This document shows positions 8,531 to 17,058 of a stretch of DNA of 64,000 nt, piece by piece. The first letter of the stretch is position 1, and each line of letters opens with the position of its first letter. Both the position numbers and the translations under genes were made by a program. The stretch covers positions 1-64,000 of the forward strand of contig CABQWP010000004.1 in the NCBI GenBank assembly GCA_902467875.1, read 5' to 3'. Below the pieces are notes generated by a model. That model worked only from the letters and a program-made list of their open reading frames with translations, did no database searches and was not told the DNA's origin. This DNA is from an uncultured Collinsella sp. Its GTDB lineage: Bacteria > Actinomycetota > Coriobacteriia > Coriobacteriales > Coriobacteriaceae.

Positions 8531-8614
8531 ATGAACGTAAGCGATGTTATTTCGTTATTGGCGTTGTTGATTGCGGCTATCGAACTCGGTCTGTTTATCG
8601 GCCGAATGAAATAG
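8531..8614 (+). CDS. 27-aa holin-like hydrophobic peptide
   Basis: This short ORF starts at an ATG preceded by GAAGGGA and encodes MNVSDVISLL followed by a hydrophobic helix and the charged end GRMK. Length, a single membrane helix and a basic tail match the putative holin-like toxins (Hol_Tox/TxpA-like), which act as type I toxins held in check by an antisense RNA. A GC-rich imperfect hairpin follows the stop codon (8613-8640). No antisense RNA promoter was proved. It could instead be a small membrane regulator or a chance ORF, but start signal and composition favour a gene. Confidence 0.55.
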   Translation: MNVSDVISLLALLIAAIELGLFIGRMK

Positions 8615-8850
8615 CCGCCCCCGCGTAAGCGAAGACGGCCACTTCTCACGATGAAAACGTGTATCGGAGTTGGCAAGACCCGCGGCAACGGGTGCCATCC
8701 GTGTTCCTATCTTATCTGCAAGCGTTCTGTCGCGCAAGCGTTGAGGCAAACGATTGAAGGACGCAGACAGGATGTATTTGTGTCCGCACGGGACCGTAGA
8801 CTTCTCAATAAGGTTACACACCGGTTTATCCGGCTGTTAGAGGAGCTGCT

Positions 8851-9177
8851 ATGTACGAGCCTTCACGTGTTCTTCTGTCATTTCACATTGCAGGATTTCA
8901 GTATGCCGATGGCGCCTTGGTCCTGGGCGATCTTAAAGCGGGCGATAAGCTGACGCTGTGTGCCGAGCGCGATAATCCCCATGACCCTGAGGCGGTTGCG
9001 ATCTATTACGGCAACACCAAGCTTGGCTATGTTCCGGGAAACGAGGTCGGCCCGCTGTCCTTGATGATGTATTACGGCCACGAGGACGTATTTGAGGCCC
9101 GCGTGCAACAGGTTGCTCCCGAGCGCAGCCCGTGGCATCAGGTGCGCGTTGGCCTCTATGTGGTGGATGCTCGCTAA
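8851..9177 (+). CDS. HIRAN domain protein
   Basis: The whole 108-aa protein is a HIRAN domain, a small beta-barrel module that in other proteins binds DNA ends or stalled forks. Visible features are the FHIAGFQYADG opening, LKAGDKLTLCAERDNPHDPEAVAI, and the GYVPGNEVGPLS segment typical of the family. It begins at an ATG after GAGGAG. A 59-aa acidic protein follows 18 bp downstream and is probably co-translated. Stand-alone HIRAN proteins have no well-defined role. I rejected an overlapping ORF that starts at 8651. Confidence 0.85.
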   Translation: MYEPSRVLLSFHIAGFQYADGALVLGDLKAGDKLTLCAERDNPHDPEAVAIYYGNTKLGYVPGNEVGPLSLMMYYGHEDVFEARVQQVAPERSPWHQVRVGLYVVDAR

Positions 9178-9195
9178 TCGGTAAGGGAAGCTGCC

Positions 9196-9375
9196 ATGTT
9201 TGACGACGATGACCTGTTCGATTTGACGGATGATCCGTTTGAATGGGATATGCTACTCGATGACGATGAGTTGGAGCAGGGCCGTAGGAAACGGCAGGAC
9301 AAGAAAACTCAGGGTGACGCTTCGAAAAAGCAAGACAAGCGCCGCCGCGGACTGTTCGGCGGGCTCTTTGGCTAA
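9196..9375 (+). CDS. 59-aa acidic/basic bipartite small protein
   Basis: The ORF starts at an ATG with AAGGGAAG upstream. The first 27 residues are extremely acidic (MFDDDDLFDLTDDPFEWDM and onward); the rest is strongly basic and ends RRRGLFGGLFG. I do not recognise a family. It is too short to show a fold and may be disordered. It follows the HIRAN gene by 18 bp and precedes a metallophosphoesterase by 66 bp, all on the same strand, so these may form a small operon. Its highly biased charge layout suggests binding to a basic partner or nucleic acid, which is only inference. Confidence 0.6.
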   Translation: MFDDDDLFDLTDDPFEWDMLLDDDELEQGRRKRQDKKTQGDASKKQDKRRRGLFGGLFG

Positions 9376-9441
9376 CCGCCGCATCGCTGTGTCTGTATAC
9401 TTAGCACCAGTTTGACGCGTTGCGAAATGAGGGCATAGACG

Positions 9442-9987
9442 ATGATGTGGTTTACCGCCGACCTACACCTGGGCGATACGAATATCTTGCACGATATGGA
9501 TCGACCGTTTGATTCGGTCGAGGAGATGAACCGCAGGGTCACCGATGCCATTAATGAGTGCGTGGCGGCGGACGACCGTCTCTATATCTTGGGAGACTTT
9601 ACCTATCGTTTGCCCCTAGCGGACGCCGTGCACCTGCGCGAGCGTATCGAATGCAAGAATGTGACGCTCATCTGCGGTAACCATGACGGCGACTGGGAAG
9701 ATCCCGACGCCCCGCAAATTTGGGAAGACGTGCGCGATTACCTGGAGGTTGCTCCCGGCTATGCCAAGGGCCATCGTCTGGTGATGAGCCATTACCCCAT
9801 GCTCAGCTGGAATGGTAAGGCGCGTGGTGCCATCATGCTACACGGGCATATCCACAGCAGAGGAGACCGCACCAACGTGCGCAATCGCGACCGCGAACGT
9901 CCTATCTTTCGCTACGATGTCGGCCTCGACGCCAACGAGTACAAGCCCGTAAGCCGCGACCAGATTCTTAGCTTCTTTGGGCTATAG
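9442..9987 (+). CDS. Metallophosphoesterase (calcineurin-like)
   Basis: This 181-aa protein has the full set of metal-binding motifs: DLH at residues 7-9, GDF 51-53, GNHD 79-82, SHYP 116-119 and HGHIH 134-138. It probably hydrolyses a phosphodiester or phosphomonoester bond; the substrate is unknown. The start could be either of two consecutive ATG codons at 9442 or 9445. It is followed by two overlapping strong hairpins, so it ends the transcription unit. Confidence 0.9.
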   Translation: MMWFTADLHLGDTNILHDMDRPFDSVEEMNRRVTDAINECVAADDRLYILGDFTYRLPLADAVHLRERIECKNVTLICGNHDGDWEDPDAPQIWEDVRDYLEVAPGYAKGHRLVMSHYPMLSWNGKARGAIMLHGHIHSRGDRTNVRNRDRERPIFRYDVGLDANEYKPVSRDQILSFFGL

Positions 9988-10069
9988 GGCGCCAGAACCA
10001 CCACAATAGGGATAGGCACCTTTGCGGTGGTTCCGGCGCCGTTGCCATTATGGCGGCGGCGCCTTTTTT
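9988..10069 (+). terminator. Two overlapping hairpins with T-run
   Basis: Hairpin one pairs 9988-10002 with 10026-10040 (one G/T wobble). Hairpin two pairs GGCGCCG at 10035 with CGGCGCC ending at 10063 and is followed by six T. The right arm of the first shares bases with the left arm of the second, so the structures are mutually exclusive. The second is a classic intrinsic terminator. Confidence 0.8.
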
Positions 10070-10127
10070 GTCCGTGCGGCGCGGTAGAGTGTAGGCGGTT
10101 GAAATTTGCGTCCATCGAGGAGCTGCT

Positions 10128-11885
10128 ATGAACGAGATCAGGTGCCCGCATTGCGGCGAAGTGTTTAAGGTCGATGCGTCCGGCTATGCGGATATCGTCA
10201 AACAGGTGCGCGATGCCGAGTTCTCGCGCGACCTGGATGAGCGTGTGAAGGCAGTCCAGCGCGAGGGCGAGCAGGCGCTGGAACTTGAGCGCTCGCGTTC
10301 GACGGCCGCCTTGCAAGAGGCAGAGTCTCAGCGCAACGCTCAGCTTGTCGAGCAGAAGAACGCTGCGGCCCAGCAGCTGGCGCAAGAAGTCGCCAAGCGC
10401 GATGCCGAGCTTGCCGAGCTGCGCGCCAAGCTTGAGGGCGCTGCCACGGAGCGCGAGAGTGCAAGCCAGCGCGCGGCGGTTGAGGCCCGTGCGGATGCGC
10501 AGAAGGAAAACGCAGAGCTCCAGCGTGAGATTGACAACCTGCGCGCGCAGCTGGGACGCAAGGATGACGAAGCCAAACTTGCCGAGGCGGCGGCGCGCAA
10601 TGCTGCTCAAAACGATCTGTCCGCCCGCGACGCTCAGATTGCTGAGCTACAGGCAAAGCTCTCCGCTGCGGACAAGGCCCAGGAGATGGCGCTTGCCGCT
10701 GCCACGGCAGAGTCGCAGCGTGAGCTCGATGCCGCTCGCAGCGAGGCCGAGCGCGCGCTTGCTGACTATCGCGCGAAGGTACAAGAGAAGTTTTCCGCCG
10801 CAAAGGCTCAGTCCGAGCAAGAGGCCGAGGGCCTGCGTGCCCAGCTGCGCGAACAGGAGCTGACGGCCAAAATGAACCTATCGGAGGCGGTCGCCGCGGC
10901 GGAGCGTGAGCGCGATGAGGCACGTGCCAAGCTCGCGAGCGAGCTGGCGGTGCGCGATTCTCGCGAGGAACAGGTCAAGGTGGCACACGAGCTCGAGCTC
11001 GCGCAGGCCAAGCGCGCGAGCGATGACCTGATTCGCTACAAGGACGAAGAGATTGAGCGCCTTAAGGATATGAAGGTCCGCCTGTCCACCAAGATGGTGG
11101 GCGAGTCACTCGAGCAGCACTGCGAGACCGAGTTTAACCGTCTGCGCATGACGGCGTTTCCTAACGCGTACTTCGAGAAAGATAACGATGCGTCCGAGGG
11201 TACCAAGGGCGACTTTATCTTCCGTGAGTGCGACGCGAGCGGCAACGAGGTCATTTCGATTATGTTCGAGATGAAAAACGAGAACGACGAGACTGCGACC
11301 AAGCACAAGAACGAGGACTTCTTTAAGAAGCTCGACCACGATCGTCGCCAGAAGGGCTGTGAGTATGCAGTGCTCTGCACGCTGCTCGAGCCCGAGAGCG
11401 AGCTTTACAATGCCGGCATCGTGGACGTGAGCTATCGCTACGAGAAGATGTACGTGATCCGCCCGCAGTTCTTTATTCCCATGATTACGCTTCTTCGCAA
11501 CGCTGCCATGGGTTCGCTGCGCTATAAGCAGGAGCTGGCGGAGTACAAACAGCAGAATATCGACGTCACAAACTTCGAAGCCAAGATGGAAAAGTTCAAG
11601 AATGATTTCGGTCGCAACTACGAGATCGCGAGCCGCAAGTTCCAAACGGCGATCGATGAGATCGACAAGACGATTAGCCATCTGCAAAAGACCAAGGAGG
11701 CGCTCCTGTCGTCCGAGAACAACCTACGCTTGGCAAACAAGAAGGCCGACGACCTCACGATCCGCAAACTCACCTGGGGGAACAAAACCATGAAGGCGGC
11801 CTTCGACGAGGCGCGTGAGGTGGCGGCGGACACGGTTGATGAGCCCACCGATGCCGATTCGTATGAGATCGAAGATGCCGAGTAG
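10128..11885 (+). CDS. DUF2130 coiled-coil protein
   Basis: The 585-aa protein begins with a CPHCG knuckle (Cys6, Cys9), then a long Ala/Glu/Arg-rich coiled coil (about 30-310), then the DUF2130 domain (about 330-510). That domain shows [14 protein letters not shown], a GDFIFRE aspartate and IMFEMKNE, a layout like a PD-(D/E)XK nuclease core. This nuclease reading is my inference; the family is uncharacterised. The ATG is preceded by GAGGAG. It stands alone between two terminators. The low-complexity middle gives large antisense and out-of-frame ORFs that are not genes. Confidence 0.9.
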   Translation: MNEIRCPHCGEVFKVDASGYADIVKQVRDAEFSRDLDERVKAVQREGEQALELERSRSTAALQEAESQRNAQLVEQKNAAAQQLAQEVAKRDAELAELRAKLEGAATERESASQRAAVEARADAQKENAELQREIDNLRAQLGRKDDEAKLAEAAARNAAQNDLSARDAQIAELQAKLSAADKAQEMALAAATAESQRELDAARSEAERALADYRAKVQEKFSAAKAQSEQEAEGLRAQLREQELTAKMNLSEAVAAAERERDEARAKLASELAVRDSREEQVKVAHELELAQAKRASDDLIRYKDEEIERLKDMKVRLSTKMVGESLEQHCETEFNRLRMTAFPNAYFEKDNDASEGTKGDFIFRECDASGNEVISIMFEMKNENDETATKHKNEDFFKKLDHDRRQKGCEYAVLCTLLEPESELYNAGIVDVSYRYEKMYVIRPQFFIPMITLLRNAAMGSLRYKQELAEYKQQNIDVTNFEAKMEKFKNDFGRNYEIASRKFQTAIDEIDKTISHLQKTKEALLSSENNLRLANKKADDLTIRKLTWGNKTMKAAFDEAREVAADTVDEPTDADSYEIEDAE

Positions 11886-11904
11886 GGGATAGCGTATCGC
11901 ACAA

Positions 11905-11942
11905 AAGCGGGGCCGCTGGCGATGTTGCCAGCGGCCCCGCTT
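11905..11942. terminator. Bidirectional terminator
   Basis: A perfect 16-bp stem (11905-11920 with 11927-11942) with a 6-base loop lies between convergent genes. A-run on the left and TTCGTT on the right suit both strands. Confidence 0.88.
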
Positions 11943-11959
11943 CGTTCCATTGCGCCCGG

Positions 11960-14641
11960 CTAGTCTTCGAGCAGGTCCTCAATAAAGCCGACGCGGTAGT
12001 TTTTGAAGATGACCTCGCCGCCATCTTGCGTGGCATCCAGGTCGACATCGCCCATGATGCCAAAGTCGTGGTCGCCATCCTCGTCGGCAAAAATCTGGTG
12101 CACGTGCCACACGTGATCGGTCTTCTCGTCGCTCTCGTCGATGGTAAACATCGCGGCACTGCGGGCGTCTCCGTCGGTGAGGATTTCCTCGTGCTGCTCG
12201 TGATAGGCGTCGAGGGCCTTTTGCCAGCGGACCTCGCTCATGCCCCAGTCCTCGTCGAGCTCGCCCAGATCGCGCACGTGTCCACGGGCCGCAAGGGTCA
12301 CGCGGCGGAAGAGCGCGTTGCGCACCAGCAGCGTGCAGCCGCGGCGGTCGGCCACGACCTCGTCGATGCCCTGCGGCGGTGTGGCGTCGAGTGCAGCGGG
12401 GTTGCCGGCGTTCTCCCACTCGTCCACCAGGCTCGAGTCGACCGAGCGCACCACAAAGCCGAGCCACGAAATGATGTCACGCAAGCGCTCATCGCGCTTC
12501 TCAATGGGAACGGTGCGATCGAGGGAACGGTAGGCCTCGGCTAGGTAGCGCAGCAGAATGCCCTCGGAGCGGGCGATGCCGAGCTTTTGGATATAGCCCT
12601 TAAAGTCGCTCGCGCTCTCCAACATGTCGCGCAGGACGCTCTTGGGCGAGAGCTGGTAGTCGTTGGCCCAAGGTACTTCCTGGCAGTACTTGTCGAAGGC
12701 GGCATCGAGCAAGTCCTCGAGCGGCTTTTCGTAGGTGACGTCCTGGATGCGCTCCAGGCGTTCCTCATATTCGACGCCGTCAGCCTTCATTTCGGCCATC
12801 GCGCGGTCGCGCGCGGCGCGCTCCTGTGCACGCAGCACCTGCTTGGGATCCTCGAGCGTTGCCTCGACCATCGAGATCAGATCCATGGTATAGGTCTCGC
12901 TCTCGGGGTCGAGCAGCTCCAGCGCGGCAAGCAAAAACGGCGAGAGCGGCTGGTCGAGCGCAAAGTCCTCGGGCAGATCGACCGTCAGCGCATAGTCGAT
13001 GTCTGGTGCGGCGTCAGCCGGAGCGTCAGGCGCGGGCGGCACCTCGGTGCGAACGACGACGCCGGAATCGATGAGCGTGGCGAAGATTTCGTCGGCACGA
13101 ACCTCGAGCTTGGCCTTTTCCTCGGGAGTCTGCAGACTCGTCTCGATGAGGTCGTGTACGCGGGCTCGGGCATCGCCGCCCTGCTCGACCACGCTAATCA
13201 CCATGGAGTGCGTGATGCGCAGGCGCGGCTTGAGCGTTTCGGGCTGCGTCTCGATCAGGCGCTCAAAGGTCTGCTTGTTCCAGGTGACAAAGCCCTCGGG
13301 GGCCTTCTTCTTTTTAATCTTGCGGAGCTTCTTGGGGTCGTCGCCCGCCTTGGCCATGAGCTTGGCATTCTCGATCTCGTGCTCCGGGGCCTCGGCGATG
13401 ACCATACCCTCGGTGTCAAAGCCCGAGCGACCGGCGCGACCAGCGATCTGATGGAACTCACGGGCGCGCAGGCGACGCATCTTGTAGCCGTCGAACTTGG
13501 TGAGCGCGGTGAGGACCACGGTGTGGATGGGCACGTTGATGCCGACGCCGAGTGTGTCGGTGCCGCAAATGACGGGCAGTAGGCCCTGCTGTGCCAGGCG
13601 CTCGACCAGTAGGCGATAGCGCGGCAGCATACCGGCGTGGTGCACGCCGACGCCGCAGCCAAGCAAGCGCTTGAGGATCTTGCCGAAGGCCGTCGAGAAG
13701 CTCGTGCCCTTGGCCGCCTCCTTGATGGCCTCGCGCTGCTCCTTGCTGGCAATGCCAAAGTTGGCGAGCGACTGTGCCGTCGCAAGTGCGGCGTCCTGGC
13801 TAAAGTGCACGATGTAGAGCGGGGCCTCGCCGCGGCGCATCGCGAGCTCGACGGTGCCCTCGAGCGAGGTCGTCACGTAGTCGTAGCTCAGCGGCACGGG
13901 GCGTGGGGCATCGACGACCAAGTCGCAGGTAGCACCGGTGTGTTCCTCGAGCGAGGCGGCGATCGCGGTGACATCGCCGAGCGTGGCGCTCATGAGCATG
14001 AATTGCGTGTGAGGCAGGGTGAGCAGCGGCACCTGCCAGGCCCAACCGCGATCGGGGTCGGCAAAGTAGTGGAACTCGTCCATGGCGACGCAGCCAACAT
14101 CGGCATCCTCGCCCTCGCGCAGTGCGTCGTTGGCAAGGATCTCTGCCGTGCAGCAGATGACGGGCGCCTTGGTGTTGATATGCGTATCACCGGTGATCAT
14201 GCCGACGTTATCGCGGCCGAGCACCTGCACAAGGTCGAAAAACTTTTCGCTGACCAGAGCCTTGATAGGGGCCGTGTAGTAGCAGCGCTTGCCCTGCGCC
14301 ATGCCCATAAAGAGCATGCCCAGCGCGACAAGCGACTTGCCCGATCCGGTCGGTGTTCCCAAAATGACATGGTCACCGGCGGCTAGATCCATGAGGGCCT
14401 CTTCTTGGTGGTCCCACAGCTCAATGCCGCGGTCGCTCGTCCATTCAAAGAAACGTTCGAAGGCCTGGTCGGGCGTGAGCCATGGTTCGGGCTCGCTGCC
14501 ATCCTCGGGCTCCCACCAGGTGGGGGAGAGTGCGCCGAGCGAGCCGAACTCGGCTTCGGTTCCCGTGCCGCCCGAGAATGAGCTGGCGGCGCCGGCGCCG
14601 GAAACGGTGCTGGCGGAAGTATCTGTCGTGGTCTGTGCCAT
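11960..14641 (-). CDS. DEAD/DEAH-box helicase with DUF3516 domain
   Basis: This 893-aa superfamily 2 helicase belongs to an actinobacterial family that resembles Ski2-type RNA helicases. The P-loop GTPTGSGKS is at residues 95-103, the DEFH box at 188-191, then MSATLGD, and motif VI HQIAGRAGRSG in the second RecA domain. The C-terminal third matches DUF3516 and has no catalytic motif I can name. The ATG at 14641 starts MAQTTTDTSA after GAGAAAG; the in-frame extension to 14812 runs into the 123-bp repeat and is rejected. A role in RNA turnover or repair is possible but unproved. Confidence 0.9.
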   Translation of the reverse strand: MAQTTTDTSASTVSGAGAASSFSGGTGTEAEFGSLGALSPTWWEPEDGSEPEPWLTPDQAFERFFEWTSDRGIELWDHQEEALMDLAAGDHVILGTPTGSGKSLVALGMLFMGMAQGKRCYYTAPIKALVSEKFFDLVQVLGRDNVGMITGDTHINTKAPVICCTAEILANDALREGEDADVGCVAMDEFHYFADPDRGWAWQVPLLTLPHTQFMLMSATLGDVTAIAASLEEHTGATCDLVVDAPRPVPLSYDYVTTSLEGTVELAMRRGEAPLYIVHFSQDAALATAQSLANFGIASKEQREAIKEAAKGTSFSTAFGKILKRLLGCGVGVHHAGMLPRYRLLVERLAQQGLLPVICGTDTLGVGINVPIHTVVLTALTKFDGYKMRRLRAREFHQIAGRAGRSGFDTEGMVIAEAPEHEIENAKLMAKAGDDPKKLRKIKKKKAPEGFVTWNKQTFERLIETQPETLKPRLRITHSMVISVVEQGGDARARVHDLIETSLQTPEEKAKLEVRADEIFATLIDSGVVVRTEVPPAPDAPADAAPDIDYALTVDLPEDFALDQPLSPFLLAALELLDPESETYTMDLISMVEATLEDPKQVLRAQERAARDRAMAEMKADGVEYEERLERIQDVTYEKPLEDLLDAAFDKYCQEVPWANDYQLSPKSVLRDMLESASDFKGYIQKLGIARSEGILLRYLAEAYRSLDRTVPIEKRDERLRDIISWLGFVVRSVDSSLVDEWENAGNPAALDATPPQGIDEVVADRRGCTLLVRNALFRRVTLAARGHVRDLGELDEDWGMSEVRWQKALDAYHEQHEEILTDGDARSAAMFTIDESDEKTDHVWHVHQIFADEDGDHDFGIMGDVDLDATQDGGEVIFKNYRVGFIEDLLED

Positions 14642-14762
14642 GTGGTTGCTTTCTCTCGCGTTTGTCCGCCAACTATTATGGCGTAGCGGCGGCGCGGGGT
14701 GCCAGCGCGCGAGAAAATGCAGGAAATGGGCGTTCTGTCCAGCTGTTTGGTACAGTTGCCAG

Positions 14763-14885
14763 CTAAGTGAGTAGACTTTTTGCGATATCGCGAGCACATG
14801 GCTTTTGTGCAAGGGATCTACCTGCGGTTTTAGTTTTCGTTATTCGGGTTGTGCTTGGCTATTGCAAAAAAGTCTACTCACTTAG
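14763..14885. repeat. 123-bp palindromic element, copy 3
   Basis: The ends are exact CTAAGTGAGTAGACTTTT and AAAAGTCTACTCACTTAG, with the TACCTGCGG core at offset 56. It lies in the 319-bp gap between trmB and the DUF3516 helicase; the rest of that gap has only short direct repeats (TTTGCGCTTG, about 14909-14930) near the trmB stop. The interior is strongly diverged from copies 1 and 2, while the ends are identical. Confidence 0.88.
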
Positions 14886-14960
14886 GCTTGACGGTCGTTT
14901 GCTGGCGCCTATTTGCGCTTGTTTGCGCTTGTTTGCTGACGCCGCGACCATCAGAAGCCC

Positions 14961-15800
14961 CTAGGACTCCTGCGGCAGGCGCTTCTTGCCTTTGCGGGCG
15001 CGGTTTTTAAAGTTCGCGACGGCTTCTTCCATGCCCAGAGGTACATAGGTGAGCTCATCGAGGTTGTCGGGCAGGTAGCAGGCAAGGCTTTGCTCCTGCG
15101 CGCGACCCGTCGCGAGCTGATTGTCGCTGGGCTGTGCGCCGGGTGCGGCGCAAATGCCGTAGACGACGGCACCCATCTCGCGCGTGCGGCACTCGTACTC
15201 GGTCTCGGGATGCTCGGGATGGTCGCGGCGTACGTCGTCACTTACCCAAAGCGTATCGTAGCCGGCCGCGGCAAACTGCCCCAGGGCGTAGTCGCGCAAT
15301 GGCTTGCTGTCGGTTCGCAGCGTGACGGTGGCGCCGGCTGAAAAGAGTGGGCGGTAGAGCGTCAGATGGTCGACATGGACGAGTCGTTTTTTGGCGTACT
15401 TGGCCTTGGGCTGCGGCGTGGGAAAGTTGATGGTGATGGCATCGAGCTCGCCTGCGGCAAACAGTTGCGGCAGCGATGCGGCGCCTCGGGGCAGGACGAG
15501 TGCGTTGGTCAGTTCCTGCTCGCAGATTTTCTGTGCGGTATAGGCGATGCAGATGGGTTCCTGGTCCATGCCGATAAAGAGCGTGTCGGGCTCACGGCGA
15601 GCGCGCTCAACCAGATAGGTGCCCTTGCCACAGCCAAGATCCAGGTGAAGGTGTTCGAAGGGCTTGCTGCCAGCTGGCGCGCAAGCCTCGCGCCAATCTC
15701 CGGCATAGGCCTCGGGGTTCGTCTCAATCGCATCGGCGTAGCGCTCCAGGCGCTCTTCGAGCACAAAGTTCTTAGGCGTGCGAACGTGGACGGCTCCCAT
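14961..15800 (-). CDS. trmB: tRNA (guanine-N7)-methyltransferase TrmB-like
   Basis: This SAM-dependent enzyme normally makes m7G46 in the tRNA variable loop. The 279-aa protein has LDLGCGKGTYLVE as the SAM motif near residue 55, an acidic FIGMDQE motif, and the family segment ahead of KKRLVH. The usual FPDPWPK motif reads FPTPQPK here, so the conserved aspartate is missing; activity may be altered or moved to another residue. A C-terminal extension of about 50 residues is unusual. The ATG follows GGAG. It lies 118 bp downstream of a second methyltransferase gene. Confidence 0.8.
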   Translation of the reverse strand: MGAVHVRTPKNFVLEERLERYADAIETNPEAYAGDWREACAPAGSKPFEHLHLDLGCGKGTYLVERARREPDTLFIGMDQEPICIAYTAQKICEQELTNALVLPRGAASLPQLFAAGELDAITINFPTPQPKAKYAKKRLVHVDHLTLYRPLFSAGATVTLRTDSKPLRDYALGQFAAAGYDTLWVSDDVRRDHPEHPETEYECRTREMGAVVYGICAAPGAQPSDNQLATGRAQEQSLACYLPDNLDELTYVPLGMEEAVANFKNRARKGKKRLPQES

Positions 15801-15822
15801 GAGGCTCCTTGGTCATAAATAT

Positions 15823-15844
15823 GGAACGCGTAGCTGCGCGTTCC
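15823..15844 (-). terminator. Hairpin after methyltransferase gene
   Basis: GGAACGCG/CGCGTTCC forms an 8-bp perfect stem with a 6-base loop. The minus-strand sequence after it is AT-rich (ATATTTAT) rather than a true T-run, so it is a weak terminator candidate between the two methyltransferase genes. Confidence 0.5.
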
Positions 15845-15918
15845 GTCAATGGGTTGAAAAAGGGTGGGCATAGCTTGCCCGAAAGATGCGGTGCGGTTCG
15901 GCGGCGAGTCGCCGATAC

Positions 15919-16791
15919 CTACAGACGCTTGAGAATCACATAACGGTTGAGCTCTCCGCTGCGACCGTCGGCATGGAAACGCTCAAGCTCGCGCACGGGG
16001 ACCTCGCCGCTCTTGTAGAACGTACGGACGCCGCGCACCAGGTCGGTGATCTGCTGATCGTCAAAGTGATGGCAATAGCGGTAGGCGTGGCGGTCGTTTT
16101 GCCAGCCAATGAGGTGGTCGCCGGCTTCAAACTGCGCTGAATCGTATCCCTCAAACGGCGGGGTGAGCTCGGCGCGGGCTTCGGCTCGAACGGCCTTGCG
16201 CGCCATGCGCTCGTCGTTCATAAACTCCCAAAAGCTGATGGCGATGATGCCGCCTGGGCGCGTCTGGCGCACCAGGGCGTCGAGCACGCGTACACGGTAT
16301 TCGCACGACGGCACATGGTGCATAAAGCCAAAGCAGACCGAGATGTCGGCGAGCGGGGCGTCGAAAAGCACGTCGGGCGTCTCGGCGGGGTTGAGCTTCA
16401 TAAGGGCATCGAGCACGTCGAGTTCCTGGAAGTGCAGGTTGGGAATGCGCAGGGCGTGGCCACGTGCATCGATAGCCAAATCCTGACACGAGTCGACGCC
16501 ATAGAACTCAAACGGGCAGCTGGCATCTGCCGAGGGGTTTGCGCCGTCGACGCCCTTGGCGGCAAGTGCGCCGCCGGCGGCAAAGTTCTCGAATCGCATA
16601 TTGCCGCAGGCAAGATCGAAGACGCGCACGGGATGCTCGATGGTGGCCACATCGAGCTGCTCGAGCGCGATGTCCATGGTGCGCACCCAGCCGGGCCACG
16701 GGGCCTGGCGCGTATCGGAGAAGGAGGCGGAGTGCTCGCGATAGAACGTGTTATTGAGCTGGATGAGCGATGAGGCGAAATCGCGGTTCAC
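15919..16791 (-). CDS. Class I SAM-dependent methyltransferase
   Basis: The 290-aa product has the Rossmann SAM motif VFDLACGNMRFE near residue 75, an FYGVDSC acidic loop and SVCFGFMHHVPS, so it is a class I methyltransferase of the type-11 group. The substrate is unknown. I chose the GTG at 16791 (first residues VNRDFASS) because GGAGGGA lies ten bases upstream; an ATG further out at 16839 has no ribosome site. It precedes trmB on the same strand and is divergent from the XRE regulator gene. Confidence 0.8.
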   Translation of the reverse strand: MNRDFASSLIQLNNTFYREHSASFSDTRQAPWPGWVRTMDIALEQLDVATIEHPVRVFDLACGNMRFENFAAGGALAAKGVDGANPSADASCPFEFYGVDSCQDLAIDARGHALRIPNLHFQELDVLDALMKLNPAETPDVLFDAPLADISVCFGFMHHVPSCEYRVRVLDALVRQTRPGGIIAISFWEFMNDERMARKAVRAEARAELTPPFEGYDSAQFEAGDHLIGWQNDRHAYRYCHHFDDQQITDLVRGVRTFYKSGEVPVRELERFHADGRSGELNRYVILKRL

Positions 16792-17058
16792 GGCGCGGAA
16801 CTCCCTCCGTTGGCGGTGCGGAATAAACAGTACGACCATACTACCGTTAACGCCGCAACGGGGACAACCGGGCTAGGTGCCATTGCTTTGTTTGGACACA
16901 TTTCCGCAGCTCATATGCACCCGCAACCGCCGGTTGTCAAAAATCTCACTAGAATAGGTGGCATGCTTTTGGCAGTGGCGGATAGATTTTTAACTGTGCA
17001 AGGCGCCTTAAGAACAAAAACGGTCCGGCGGCACGGCTGGCATCACATAGGAGGAACC

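Noticed and set aside
8651..8953. A 100-codon plus-strand ORF overlapping the HIRAN start
   Set aside because: The HIRAN frame is strongly conserved-looking and has its own ribosome site; this ORF lacks one and reads out of frame through the HIRAN gene.
12587..13582. A 331-codon plus-strand ORF inside the DUF3516 helicase
   Set aside because: It is antisense to a conserved helicase and shows no motif of its own.
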